Shown here: positions 13,123 through 23,689 of the stretch, one piece after another
Layout of the letters: every line of letters begins with the position of its first letter
Position numbering within the stretch: the first letter of the stretch is position 1
DNA from: Lanius collurio
Taxonomy: Eukaryota > Chordata > Aves > Passeriformes > Laniidae
Reading direction: 5' to 3'
Assembly (NCBI GenBank): GCA_020086605.1
Contig: JACBWW010000008.1
Coordinates: 10,609,720 to 10,673,719, forward strand
Length of the DNA: 64,000 nt
Translations under genes and position numbers: made by a program
The notes under the pieces: generated by a model
What the model was told of the DNA's origin: nothing
The model's input: the letters and a program-made list of their open reading frames with translations, nothing else
Databases searched by the model: none

Positions 13123-14860
13123 GCCACAAAAACCTGCCTTGACGCAAGCCTATCCTTCTGGTACACTATTTTTTTCCCTTAGAATAACAAAAGGACAAAA
13201 GAAACAAAGTCAGAGACAGTAACAGGGCAATTAGGTTCCCAAAGAGAAAGTGTGCCCGTATTTGCACAACAATAGTAACTTGCAGAGAAGAAACTGCCCC
13301 ACCCCGAACAAGTAACTGGTATAATACCAAAGGAATTAAATTCTGGGACAGTGTTTATCATTTAGGTCTTAGGGGCTGTGGTTAAAACCACTCAACACTT
13401 TAGAAAGCTAAAGGAAAACAGGAGAGAATGCAAACGGAACAACGCCGTGTCACAAACCCCAGATGAATTTTTCACTGAAAACATGCACAATACTTAACTG
13501 GTAAAAAACTCGACCAAACAAAAAACCTGAAAAACCACCACCAACTTTTTATCTTAAATTCTTGAGCCGGTTATTTACTTGCATATTCACACTCACATAA
13601 ATATTTATAAAAATACATCCTAAAAAGAACAGCGTTAACGTGAAATTTGCTAAGTCTGAATATCGAACATAAGAAGCAGACAGCAAGAAAAAAGAAATTC
13701 GGTGCGATGTATGTAATCATGCAGACACTTTTATACTCCCTTTACTTGACCATAACGCACGGTCAGGGGAAAAAAAACAAAACCAACCCAAGGCAATCGT
13801 TAAACTGTAACTTCAGATCGAGTTTAGAAGAGCTGTAACTTTTCCAGCCGTGCGCAGTTTGTAGTTCCACCATTATAAATTTAAGAGGGGAGGAGACAAC
13901 ATAAGAAACTCCATTTCTCCACCCACCGCGGACACAAGGAAAAGCCGCGGCAGGGGATCCGCGACCCGGGAACCCCGGGGGGCGGCGGGGCAAAGGCGGC
14001 CGCTCCTCCCTCCCTCCGCGGCAGCACCGCTGCTCTGCCCTCGGGTGCTCAGGCCCTGCAGGACGGGCGGCGCGCAGGCCTCGGCGCCGGGCCGCCCGTC
14101 GCCTCCCCCGCAAAGGCGCCGGGGCGGACGCGCACAACCAGCAGGGCCCTGTTTTCCCCCTCCAGCCTTTCTGGAAAGTTTTCTCCCCGGCCGACAGGCT
14201 GTAAAACGTCCCTGCCTGGAAATGCGGCCCCGCTGCCACCTTCTCCCGCACCTCCACGAAGCAGCGGGTGCGCTGCTGACGGCGGTGTCCGCGCACGGCC
14301 CCGTCCCTCGGCCGCAGGCGGGCGGGCAGGCGGGCCGGCGAGCAGCCGGGTCATGCCTCAGGGCTGGGCTGGGCCCGTCTCCCCGCCTCTCCTTCCCTCC
14401 GCCACCATGTCACGCCGACCAAACATGTCTGTGCGCCTGTGTGTGGCGGCGGTGACTTCCTGATCCGCCGCCGCTCGCACAGGCGGAGGAACGAGAGAGG
14501 CCACCCACCCTCTTATCGTCCCCCAGCCACCGCCGCCTCCCGCCTCTGCCCCGCAGCGGCCCGGGGACGGGCTCCGCTGCCCGCCGGCCCCGCCCGCCAG
14601 CTGGCTGCAGCAGCTCTCTGCCGCCCACCCCGCCTCCGGCAGGGCACAGAACTTTTCCAGGTGCCAAACACCGCCGTCCCCTCTCCCGACATAGGGGCAA
14701 GCGACCCGCAGCTACCTGAGCATCCGCGCGCGTGTGCATCCTCGCTCCCGCCCGGCCGGGTTAAAAAAAAATAAATTTCCGCGCACACCGGAAATAAAAC
14801 GCTTTTTTGCTTGGCAGGCGATTCCAAAATTGTAAGCGCATGTTTTGTGCTACTCTGCTT

Positions 14861-14911
14861 GGGGGTGGGGAGGAGGAGGAGGGCGAATTTCTGCGGGGAA
14901 AACGGGAGGGG
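14861..14911 (+). promoter_or_regulatory. G-rich tract with G-quadruplex potential
   Basis: The plus strand carries ggggg, gggg, ggg, gggg, ggg and gggg runs separated by short loops, mainly gga repeats. The density of G runs would allow a G-quadruplex on this strand, which is the non-template strand for a plus-strand transcript and the template for SMARCA2. Function is inference only. Confidence 0.5.
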
Positions 14912-15439
14912 TACGACGACATGCAAGCTATTTTGGGAAGTAAACCGCGACACCTTTACAGCAGGAGTGACTGCATAGTTAAAAACAAGAAACCGAAAAG
15001 CAACAGGAGCCGCAGCCCGTCGGCCGAAGTCCCAGCCCCCGCTTCTTTCCCCCTCCCCGGTGTGTGCAATGTTTGTGACAAGCAGACAGCGAGATGATCC
15101 AGATCATGGCCTCCATGGCTCTGCCGGGGAATGCCGCTACTCTCCTCTCAGGCGAGACCGCTCCCCTACGCACCATGTTCCTCCCTCCCCATGCCTCCCC
15201 ACTTCCCCTGGCTCGGCTGGGTCTGCGCCAGCGTGTGCCACGGAGGAGAAACAGTCCCACCGCACCGCGCTCTGCTGCCTCCGGACACCCTGAACTTCAC
15301 CCTGCGACCCCCGGCAGCTGCGGCGGAACCGCCCACGGCCCGTCCGTGTCGGCTGTCGCTCCCCAAGGATCTGTTTCTCCCGTGGCCGCGTCGCCCGCAG
15401 CCCGTGACACGCTTGCTGGACGGCAAGACCAAGAGTGCC

Positions 15440-15457
15440 GCTGACTCATGAGTCAGC
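15440..15457. promoter_or_regulatory. Palindromic double AP-1 (TRE) site
   Basis: The 18-nt perfect palindrome gctgactcatgagtcagc contains two abutting AP-1 consensus sites, TGACTCA (15442-15448) and TGAGTCA (15449-15455). AP-1 (Fos/Jun) and related bZIP factors bind each half. It lies about 110 bp upstream of the plus-strand TATAAATA box and within the likely start of intron 1 for the minus strand. A further TGAGTCA is at 15832-15838. Confidence 0.75.
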
Positions 15458-15565
15458 CACCGGCGACTCCGTGGGGGTTCTGTCGCTCCCACTCCGGAGA
15501 TCCGCATCGTGATTATTCCAGAATATTACCGGATCAAAAGTTTCTTCTCTCCACCCACTGGGGGA

Positions 15566-15573
15566 TATAAATA
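15566..15573 (+). promoter_or_regulatory. TATA box candidate, plus-strand orientation
   Basis: TATAAATA stands alone in GC-rich sequence (gggggatataaatattcggg), a good TATA-box context. It would start a transcript near 15595-15605 running away from SMARCA2. The reverse reading, TATTTATA, is a poor TATA box. No coding exon follows on the plus strand, so any product would probably be a divergent non-coding RNA. Confidence 0.45.
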
Positions 15574-15780
15574 TTCGGGAGGGCCGGGCGCTGGTGAAGC
15601 TGGGGAGAGGAAGCAGGTGGCACGGCAGCGCCTGGGACCGGCGGGGCCGTGCGCGGGGAAGGGGAGCGATGGAAAGAGGGAAGGTGGGCACGGTGCGAGC
15701 CGTCGCGGCCGCTGACAATAAAGGACCGTGGCGGGTACGGGAAGCTGGCGGGGTTGGACCAAGTTGCAAGTTGTATTTAC

Positions 15781-15900
15781 CTTCCGCCCGGGCGGAGCGC
15801 CGTGCTGATTATCGCTCCTCTCCCCCCTCAGTGAGTCACCCGAGTCCAGAACCGGAGCGAGGGACTAGATTACGAACATGACTTCATTGGTGACAGCCAT
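15781..15900 (-). other. SMARCA2: Candidate SMARCA2 non-coding exon 1
   Basis: The minus strand reads CGGAAG|GTAAAT at the 15781/15780 junction, a reasonable 5' splice site inside the CpG island. CCAAT boxes oriented for the minus strand lie just upstream (15978-15982 and 16032-16036, with a third at 15886-15890). This would place the start site somewhere around 15830-15900 and give a short 5'UTR exon. The resulting intron of about 13.2 kb is close to what I recall for the mammalian gene. An alternative, weaker donor (CTCAG|GTAGCT) lies at about 14715. The start site is not resolvable by reading. Confidence 0.45.
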
Positions 15901-16036
15901 TCCCTCCTCTTCCTAAACTCCTGCCCCTCCTCCGCTCCCCCCGTCGCGAACGCCACTGCTCAGGCAGCGGTGTTCCCATTGGTTCCCCGGGCAGGGAGTG
16001 CCCGCCCCCTTGCGAAGAAAGCGGCGGTTCTATTGG
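15886..16036 (-). promoter_or_regulatory. SMARCA2: Three CCAAT boxes for the SMARCA2 promoter
   Basis: ATTGG on the plus strand (CCAAT on the minus strand) occurs at 15886-15890, 15978-15982 and 16032-16036, the last two in the contexts cccattggtt and ctattggtcc. CCAAT boxes bind NF-Y and typically sit 50-100 bp upstream of CpG-island start sites. All three share the orientation expected for SMARCA2. GC boxes lie close by, at about 16065 and 16093. Confidence 0.65.
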
Positions 16037-16422
16037 TCCTAGGACCTGTCGCTCAGCCGAGAGGCGGGGGCGGAGGTGTGCAGGCGCGCGCGGGGCGGGG
16101 TGCGCTGCGCGCAGGGCTGGCGCTCCGCTCCCGTGCTGGCTGTGCAGCGGCGGGCACCTTGCTCTCCGGTCGGGTGCTGCCGCCGCTCTCTTGTGCCCCT
16201 CCCAGCTCGCCTCTGCGGCGGGGAGAGAGGGGCAGGAGCTCTTTCCGTACGAAGGCGGCGGCAGGGCGCGGGCGGCAGTCGCGGGAGTAGTTTGGGGAAG
16301 AGGTGAAGAAGGTGCTCGAACTGCGCTGTGCTTCTGCCCCGCTGGAGGGGCGGGGAGGAGCCAGCCTGACGGGTCTTCGGTCAGCTCGCTCTGGTTGTTG
16401 GGAGTGAGTGTATGAGTGTTTG

Positions 16423-16487
16423 TGCGTGTGTGTGTGTGTGCATGCCCAGGGCGGGTGTCTCCCTCCCCTTAAAAAAAAAAAAAAAAA
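16423..16487. repeat. TG microsatellite and A17 tract at the edge of the CpG island
   Basis: A (TG)n run of about 16 nt ends at 16440, and a run of 17 A follows at 16471-16487. Both are simple repeats at the upstream edge of the promoter island and are likely polymorphic. Confidence 0.85.
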
Positions 16488-16749
16488 TGGGAAAAACTTA
16501 GGTCTCGTCTCCTTCCTCCAGTAGCCGAGGGTGCTGTCGTGGACGAGAGGAGGCTACTAACATTGCAGCAGAAGCGGCCTGCTAGGCAGGCTCCGGCTCC
16601 AGCGGCAGCGCCGGGCTGCCCGCCGCTCCTCGGGGTGCAGGGCCGGGCCGGCTGCTGAGGCAGACGGAATGAACTCGGGTGAAGAGCCGCGGTGGATCTC
16701 TTGTTTCTGAGGGATAGGGGGGGAAGATAGTGCAGTTACGTTTCTCCCG

Positions 16750-19080
16750 TCTTGCTTGCTTCCCTTGGAGTAGTTTTTTTAACAGCTGCTTTGAAAGTAC
16801 GCTTTCCAGCTCCATGTGCTGCTGCCGTTTTTTCGTTTTTTTTTTTTTTTTTTTGTTTGGGTTTGTTTTTTGGTGTGGGGTTTTTTTTTTGGTGCCTTAG
16901 GTGGTTTATCTGATTTGCAGGGTCTGCAAAGCTCTCCTGTTTTTTGTACAAGGTATACCTGTTCGTTTAACAGGCGACTAAGTACTTAATTAAAATAATG
17001 GGCCCGCCAGTGTGAGGGTTTTTTTTTTCTTGAACGCGAGTTGTAGAGACAAAAGTAAGTACAGCCGGACAGCCGTACGTGGTGTTACATGTAGTTACAT
17101 TTTCTAAGATCATGTCACATGGGCGGTATTTGACATTTTGAAAGTTGTAAATCTTTTGCTGTAAATTTCACTTTTCACTACGGAGTAAGAATGTTTATAG
17201 GAACCTAAGTAAAATCAGTAGCTACTACTGGTGCTTAGGTAACCGAGTTTAACGTGAAGTTCCTCTGCTGTGGTCAGGTAGAGTAGTTAAAGACCTGAAG
17301 TAGTGCCTGTGGTCTTTTAAGTGACAGGTATTTTTTACGTGGTGTTTAGCTTGGAGCGCTTTTTGTTGTTCAATCACCAATTTACTGTGCTGGCAATACG
17401 GTGCTAATTACTACTGTTCCTGTAGTTTTCCAGTGTAGTCGTTAGCTTCATCTTATTTTTTATGTAAATGACCAAAATGCCAAAAGATAAGTGGATAAGA
17501 ATTAGTGCTAACTGGACAACACTAAGTATTAATAAAGTAAAAAGTTTAAAAGGCTGTATTTTCAGTTCACCATTGTCAGTGAAAAATACTTACTTGGGAA
17601 CAAATTCAAAGAAATTGAAACATTCAAATCTTTATATACAAAATAGCTTATGTCATTATGTAAATCTTTTGATCCACTTGTAATTTATAGCTTTGGTTTT
17701 AGCCTTGTCTTAAGCTGAAAACTGGTGTCTAAGTGATAAAAAAATGTAGTTAACATTCTTGGAAAATTATGCTAATGGAAATGAAAGGGGTAAAGGTCCT
17801 TTTTTATTACCTCTTTTTTTCTTCTTTTTCTTAATACCCTTTTCTTAATACTGAAACTCTCATTAAGCAGTCATTTGCGTCTGTGGTTTGTTTTTGCTCT
17901 TCCACTCCCCAGCGTAAATGTGAGGACTATTTGCCTTTTCTCTCTGCAGAAGAGAAATCAAACATTAAATAATGGAGGGGAAGCTTTCTTTCAAGACAGC
18001 TCAACTGTTTGTTGGATTCAGCAGCACTCAAAGCATTCTAAACCAGGTCAAGCCAATCTTTTTGTTAGAAAGCATACACAGAAGAAAAAGAAATACTAAG
18101 TTGTTCTTTCAGGCAAAAGAAAAAACGGTTGTCGTGACTCTGGGATAGATGCAGTTATATTTAGTTATTTTATATTCATGTTTATTTTGGGTAGGTTGCA
18201 GCAGCCGGTTTCATTTTGTGAGAGCATGAACATGCCTGTTGCTGGTGTCAGTCTGATGGCTTTTTCTTCTTGTGTTTTGATGCAGTACCATTGAATCTCA
18301 TTGTGACTTTTGCTAAGGGGATGGGAAACATGGGTTTTTTTGTCAAGGGAGGCATGTTCAACTGATATGAAAATCTTAATTGGAAGAGTCAATAAGGCTT
18401 CCCTGTATGAGATTCAGGTAGCTGAAGCTTTGTGCATAATGGATATGTAAACATGATGAATAATCACACACTATAGGATAAATTTGTTTTCCCCCTATTA
18501 ATTTATCTAACATAGCAAAAGGAAGGAAAGATGAGGGCCCTTAACTTGAATTAATGGTGTAGATGCAGCCAGTAATGGTAAAATGGCACGTAAAATTTTC
18601 GAACTAGATAAAGTACCGCTATGAGAAGAGGTATGTCTTTGACTAGCTAGATATGTTGTTGTAGAACTAAAGCTGATTTATATGAAGAATGATACCAACA
18701 CATCAGTTTCTAAACAGACTTATTATATCGGTGGAACTCTTGCAGGGACACTTCTACCAAAAGGAGATCATTACCATCAGGGAGTTGCAGATATTTATAG
18801 CAACCTCACCATTACCACCTTGAAACCCCTGCTGTAACAGTTAGTGATGCTATTTCTGTGTTCACTACCAATTGTCTGCCAGAGACAATTGCACTCACTG
18901 CAGCAGAAATAGCAGAAAAGATTATTTTTTAATATTTCAGCCAGTTCTTAGTAGAATCCAGCTGCTTTAGTCTGGGTGGCCAGTGAAAAAAGGCTAAAGC
19001 TAGAACATTCCAAGAAGATGGCTTCATGATCAGGCTTCTGCAGAAAAACCAAAACAGAAGAAAAATGTGTTTTCATGTGT
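16750..19080. other. Upstream DNA without recognised genes
   Basis: The sequence leaves the CpG island through T-rich tracts (around 16830-16890) and becomes ordinary AT-rich DNA. A consensus-like plus-strand splice donor (aaaa|gtaagt) is at 17055; it could end the first exon of a divergent non-coding transcript, but nothing else supports that. The open frames at 17468-17683 and 17875-18099 are short and unrecognised. Confidence 0.5.
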
Positions 19081-19513
19081 CCAGGGAAATCATAAAGAAG
19101 TGAACTTGCCATCCACAAGTACATGGGCTCTGATGGGATACACCTGTGAGTGCTGAAGGACGTAGCAGACATGATCGCTAGGCCCCTCTCAGGTCTTTGG
19201 CAGTCAGGAAAGTTGCCAGAATACTGGAGAAAAGCAAGTACCATCCTGGTCTTCAAAGCGGGCAAGAAGGAGGACCCAGGGAGCTACAGGCTAGTCAGTC
19301 TCAGCCCCTGAAGAGGTGATGAAATGTTTCATCCTGGAGGCCGTGTCCACACACATGGTAGAAAAGATAATGAAGAGTAGTCAGCATACTTAAGCCACCT
19401 GATTGCCCTCTATGCTGAGACAACTACCTGGGTGGATGAGGGAAGAGCAGTGGATATTAAGCTGGACTCAGAGAAAGAGTTTTGACCCTGTCTCTGGTAA
19501 TATACTTGTAGGT

Positions 19514-19604
19514 AAGCTCAGGAAGTGTGAGCTGGATGAGCGGACAGTGAGGTGCAGTGAGAACTGGTACCTCACTGCTCATCCAGCCGAAGCTTCCTGA
19601 GCTT
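19514..19604. repeat. Fold-back inverted duplication inside CR1 copy C
   Basis: The left arm, 19514-19553, contains aagctcaggaag, gctggatgagc and agtgaggt. These reappear in reverse complement and reverse order in the right arm 19569-19604 (acctcact, gctcatccagc, cttcctgagctt). The spacer is 15 nt (19554-19568). The left arm is normal CR1 coding sequence (KLRKCELDER, then TVRCSENW); the right arm interrupts the CR1 frame, which resumes at about 19617 with cagagggttgtaatcagtgg. The right arm is therefore an inserted inverted copy of its neighbour. Confidence 0.9.
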
Positions 19605-19745
19605 GAACTGCAGATCTCAGAGGGTTGTAATCAGTGGCACAGGGAGGCCTGTCTCCAGTGGTGTCCCCAAGGGTTCAGTACTAGTCTGGTATTGTTTAAC
19701 TTGTTCATCAGTGACTTGGATGAAAGGGCAGATGCCTCCTTAGTG

Positions 19746-19817
19746 AGTTCACTGATGACAGAGAGTTCACTGATGACAGAGAGTTCACTGATGACAGAGA
19801 GTTCACTGATGACAGAG
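19746..19817 (+). repeat. 18-bp tandem repeat, four perfect copies, in the CR1 RT catalytic motif
   Basis: The unit agttcactgatgacagag repeats exactly four times (19746-19763, 19764-19781, 19782-19799, 19800-19817). In the CR1 frame (ttc at 19748) each unit encodes FTDDRE, that is, the reverse-transcriptase catalytic (F/Y)xDD box, so the active-site motif is quadruplicated in frame. Confidence 0.95.
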
Positions 19818-20359
19818 AGCTGGAAGTAGTGGCCAGTAGCCCAGAGGGCTGTGTAGACCTTCAGAAGGACTTCAACAGGTTGGAGAGGTGGGCAGAGAGG
19901 AACTGTCTGAAAATCAACGTGTTCAGTTCTGGGCTCCTCAGGACAAGAGAGATTTGGAGCTCCTGGAACATGTCCAGTGGAAGGCAGCAAAGATGGAGCC
20001 TGGAGTGTCCCAGTTATGAGGAAAGTCTAAGGGACCAGGCCTCTTCAGTCTGGAGAAGACTATGAGAGGATCACATCAATATGTATACGTATCTGAATAT
20101 CTGACAGGTAGACGTCATGAGGATTGAGCCAAGCTCTTCTCTAGTAATGCTGAGTAATGGGCAGGAGCTGGAACACAGGAAGATCCACCTGAACATGAAG
20201 TTCTCCACTAATTGAGCACTGGAGCAGGTTGCCCAGAGCAGCTGTGGAGTCTCTTTGCCTGGAGTACTCAAAAGCAGTCCAGACAAAATTCTGAGTACCA
20301 TGCCCCAGGCGATCCTCCTGCTTGAGCAAGGAGGCTGGTGATGTCCAGTGATCTTCTCA

Positions 20360-23300
20360 TGACCTGTCTGTTAAATGGGAACAATACATTCCCTGAAGTA
20401 GGTGAATCCAGGAGGGAAGGCTACTCTTTAATCATCTGTTGTTCTGTGGTATGTAACAAAAGGAGTGTACCCATACCCTGTTGTATGTGGAGTGTGTCTC
20501 AGCCTGGTGTGATTGAGAACAAAGTCAGTTGGAGCTGGTTTGAGCTTTTCCTTTCTCTTGTGGAAGAGTTAATTACTACTTAATTTAAAAATAAAATGTT
20601 CAAATACAACTTTTATGAATGTGCTTGGTATTCATGCCCCTTTCTCCTAAGCCTTTTTTTTTATGGAGACATGCTCATCTATCTGCATTCACAGGTTTAA
20701 AAGATACAGCCTGTTTCAAAATAGCTTCATTTGCTCTAGACTCTCAAGGTGTTTTTATGAATGTGAAAATTTTTGTGATGTTGAAAAGACAATATTCAAG
20801 TGAGATCTTTTCAAGGCTACATAGAGGGTGATAACCATCTCCTTGGTCAAAAGAGCCTTTCTAAATACATTCCAGAATAAAGCTGGTATGTGAGAAAGGT
20901 GATCTGGCTTGCATTGATAATGTGTTAGAATTTTATTTATTTTGTAGTCTCTAGAGTTCTGAATTTTGGTTTGCTGTGATATTTTATGGAAGAGGAGAAG
21001 CACACGATGGTGTTATCTCTTTCTCCCTTTGTTCTTTTCAGACTGCCATTGTACTTCCCAAGCAAATAGTCCCAGTGTTGTGTGTATGTTTTTACAAGAG
21101 TAACACTCTACACCTGATTTTGTTGAATTTTATCTTAATAGCTTCTGCAATTTCTCAACATCCATTTCAGTTCCAGTCCTCTCTTCTGAAGTGCTTGCCA
21201 AATCCCACTAGCTTTGTGTCAGCTGCAGATTGTGTAAACACACTCATTATGGTATAAATTTAAAAGACTATTAAAGAGAACCATGCCCAGAATAGATTTC
21301 TCTGGTACTCTGATGTGTCCTCAGTTATAAAGCATTCATTCCTGGGTGTTGACCTGTTTTTGTCCTGGCGTCCTGTTATCTTCTTGTGTGCCTGTAAGAA
21401 GATGATGTGTTTTATACTTCTGGCTCTTCCTGACCTGTTATACAGCCTTCTGGAAGCAGTCAAACATCTTTTGTTCTGAATTCTGAACTGAAGCCTGATT
21501 TCTTAAAGAATCCATTTTGCTGTTCTTCTTGTGGTTAATAGTGCTCCTATGGCAAATATGAGTTTACCCATATTTAAACATTCTCTGAGTTTGCGTCTTA
21601 AGTACAAGATGCAGGTGAAATCTGTCATGATTAACTTATTCTGGTGTTCCTTTTTAGAATCATGCTAATTACAGGGCAGTGTCAGAATACATAAAGAAAA
21701 CTTTGTAGAACTTTGAAAATACTAGATTGGGAAAAATAATTTCTTTGCTATATGATTAAAAAGACTATGGTTATTCAGTTTAGTCCAAGTGAAAAGCAAG
21801 TACAGAGGACAATGGGTTTTCTCTTCAACTAAGACTCAAGTCAAGTCACTATTCAAAGAATGGCATATATTACATACATGTAATAAATGTTCTAGGTTGG
21901 TATATGCTGTTAGGTTAGAAAGGGAGTCTGTTTAGGTGGTGAGTATTGTCAACATTTCAAAAACATGACTTGCATTGAAAATTCTGTATAAATCACAGCT
22001 GCATACCAAGGAGATCTTATGACTGTTCAATTAGTGGAATTTCACATAACTTTTTTTTTTCTACTCCATGCACTTTTCGTTCCTCCAATCAAGTTTGAGT
22101 TGTTCCTCTCTTTTTTCTCACAAGTGTTTATCTTTGCAATTTTCTCCTTCCTTTTTACAGTTACCTATTTTTTTCATTTGCTTTATGCTCTCTTACAGAA
22201 TGTTTTTTTCCCTTCATCAGTGCTGTTTAAGCCACTTGTTGCTCACACTGGAATTATACTGTGTAAAAAATACTTCTTTGTATAAGCTACAGCTTACTGT
22301 TTAAACAATGTTTGAGAGCCAGTTATGATTACTTTCTCATCTTCTTGAGCTACGGACTTGGTTTTGCCCAGATACAAGCATGTTTAAGACAGTAGAATCT
22401 AAGTAAAGATGAATTTGGCATGACTTTAACAGGACTTTCATCCTTCCTAAATAAGCGTTTTTTTCTCATACTTAACTTCATCATATGAAGGGGGATATTC
22501 TTGTCCTGGCAACCAGGAAAAAAAAATTAAAGAGCACAGACATTTTCTCAGATTTTTTGTTGTTGTTTTTACAGTATTTTTCTGGGGTCCTGTTGCCTGT
22601 TTCATGTGTCCTTGGTTTTCAGATTACAAGGCTGTGAATCCACAAGCAAGGCATCTGTTATATCAGTATTTTTTTTTTTTTAATTCTTAAGCAGCACAAT
22701 ATGTTTGCAACTTCTCAGTTGTGGTCTCTGTTTTCACATAATACAATAGCAACTGAATACAATTAGAACGTACTGGTGAATTTTATACATCAGTGCACTG
22801 TGTTGAAGTATGAATATGAAGTAGCAGAATATGTTAAGAGTCTCTCCTCCCTAAACATGTAACATTTGAGACAGGTCCTGAAATGTCTCATTTGCCTTCT
22901 TATCTCAAAAATGTATTTTATCAAAAATCAACCTGGTGAGTATAATGATAAGGGAAAACAATAGTAAAATGGAGAGGGATATGGTCTGTTAAGAAAGGAT
23001 TGTTTCCATTTTTTGTTAAGTATGTTCTCAGTGTGCAAGGGCAAATTTATTAGGTACCCTAACACAGTTTTCCCAGGTGAGTGACTGCTATCTGCTCAGT
23101 TACACAATTTGATCAGAAGTACCAAAGGCAAATAGTAAATCTGGGATGAGTAATTCTTTCTAGAGGCTGTCAAATACCTGGATAATTCAGAGCCATCTCT
23201 GCTGCTACTCAACTTGCAGAGTAATGACAAGATAAAGTGTTAAAGTTGTTCTGTCTGTGCTCCCCTATGAGCTCATTGCTAACGTTTAGAGGAGGCATTT

Positions 23301-23680
23301 TTATTTTCTATTTATACTTCATTATTAAATCAAATGAATGAACATGAAATACAGCTACTTAAGAGGGAGGGTATGCGATTTAAAATGTGGAGTTTTGAAT
23401 TCATTTGGCTTTGTCAATATGAAGACTTTCTCTGATTGAGTGTTCACAGTCTGGTTAGGACATAAGAATAGTTTGCTTCTGTTAAAAGCTAAACAGATCT
23501 TAAAGCTGAAATAAATCCTTCATTGTGGGATGGTGTATAGGACAGGCCATCCAGTAGTGCCAGTGGAAGAAGTAAGTAGATGTCAGCTTTCTGCCATTGT
23601 TGTTTGCATTAGTCACTGCTGCTAGCGATATGCTAATGCAGCAATTCACATGACCGCGCTTTAACACAGATAAATCAGGT
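20360..23680. other. Upstream DNA without recognised genes
   Basis: AT-rich, apparently unique sequence. Open frames such as 20976-21257 and 22019-22285 are hydrophobic only because of T-rich composition; no family was recognised. T-runs occur near 22049-22060 and 22669-22682. No RNA gene or transposon end was seen. Confidence 0.5.
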
Positions 23681-23689
23681 TAATTTTGA

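Larger units (their letters stand above)
2568..15780 (-). other. SMARCA2: SMARCA2 intron 1 (about 13 kb)
   Basis: This is the inferred intron between the first non-coding exon in the CpG island and the first coding exon at 2307-2567. A long first intron separating a CpG-island exon 1 from the ATG exon is normal for SMARCA2. It contains the CR1 pair at about 3900-7885, an AT palindrome at 10884-10925 and a GATA-type microsatellite at 13050-13122. The stretches 7890-10850 and 10960-13050 hold no gene and no transposon I can recognise. Confidence 0.7.
13920..16720. promoter_or_regulatory. SMARCA2: CpG island covering the SMARCA2 promoter
   Basis: GC content rises sharply here, with dense CpG (for example cgcgacccgggaaccccggg near 13960, and gcgcgcgcggggcggggtgc near 16083), against an AT-rich background on both sides. 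Several GC boxes (GGGCGG or GGGGCGG) are visible, for example near 13979, 16065 and 16348. No element here encodes an exon I can recognise; overlapping long frames on both strands are what GC-rich DNA produces. It lies 11-14 kb upstream of the SMARCA2 ATG exon on the correct side, so it is taken as that gene's promoter, possibly acting in both directions. Confidence 0.9.
19080..20350 (+). mobile_element. CR1 LINE fragment, RT to near 3' end (copy C)
   Basis: A plus-strand CR1 starts inside the reverse transcriptase (GSDGIHL, then VLKDVADMIARPLS and GKLPEYWRKASTILVFKAGK) and runs to near the 3' part (ggagcaggttgcccagagca at about 20221). The terminal tail is missing or too diverged. Stops and frameshifts make it non-coding. 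Two secondary rearrangements lie inside it: a fold-back inverted duplication (19514-19604) and a four-copy tandem repeat of the catalytic motif (19746-19817). Confidence 0.88.

Noticed and set aside
12950..13147. Minus-strand frame with a Ser/Ile/Tyr/Leu repeat
   Set aside because: It is a translation of the GATA-type microsatellite.
14045..16415. Many overlapping long frames on both strands in the CpG island
   Set aside because: GC-rich DNA has few stop codons. The frames overlap one another on both strands, are rich in Ala/Arg/Pro/Gly and match no family I know.
23072..23084. Strong donor-like sequence ccag|gtgagt on the plus strand
   Set aside because: An isolated match; such donors occur by chance every few kilobases, and no exon is visible before it.
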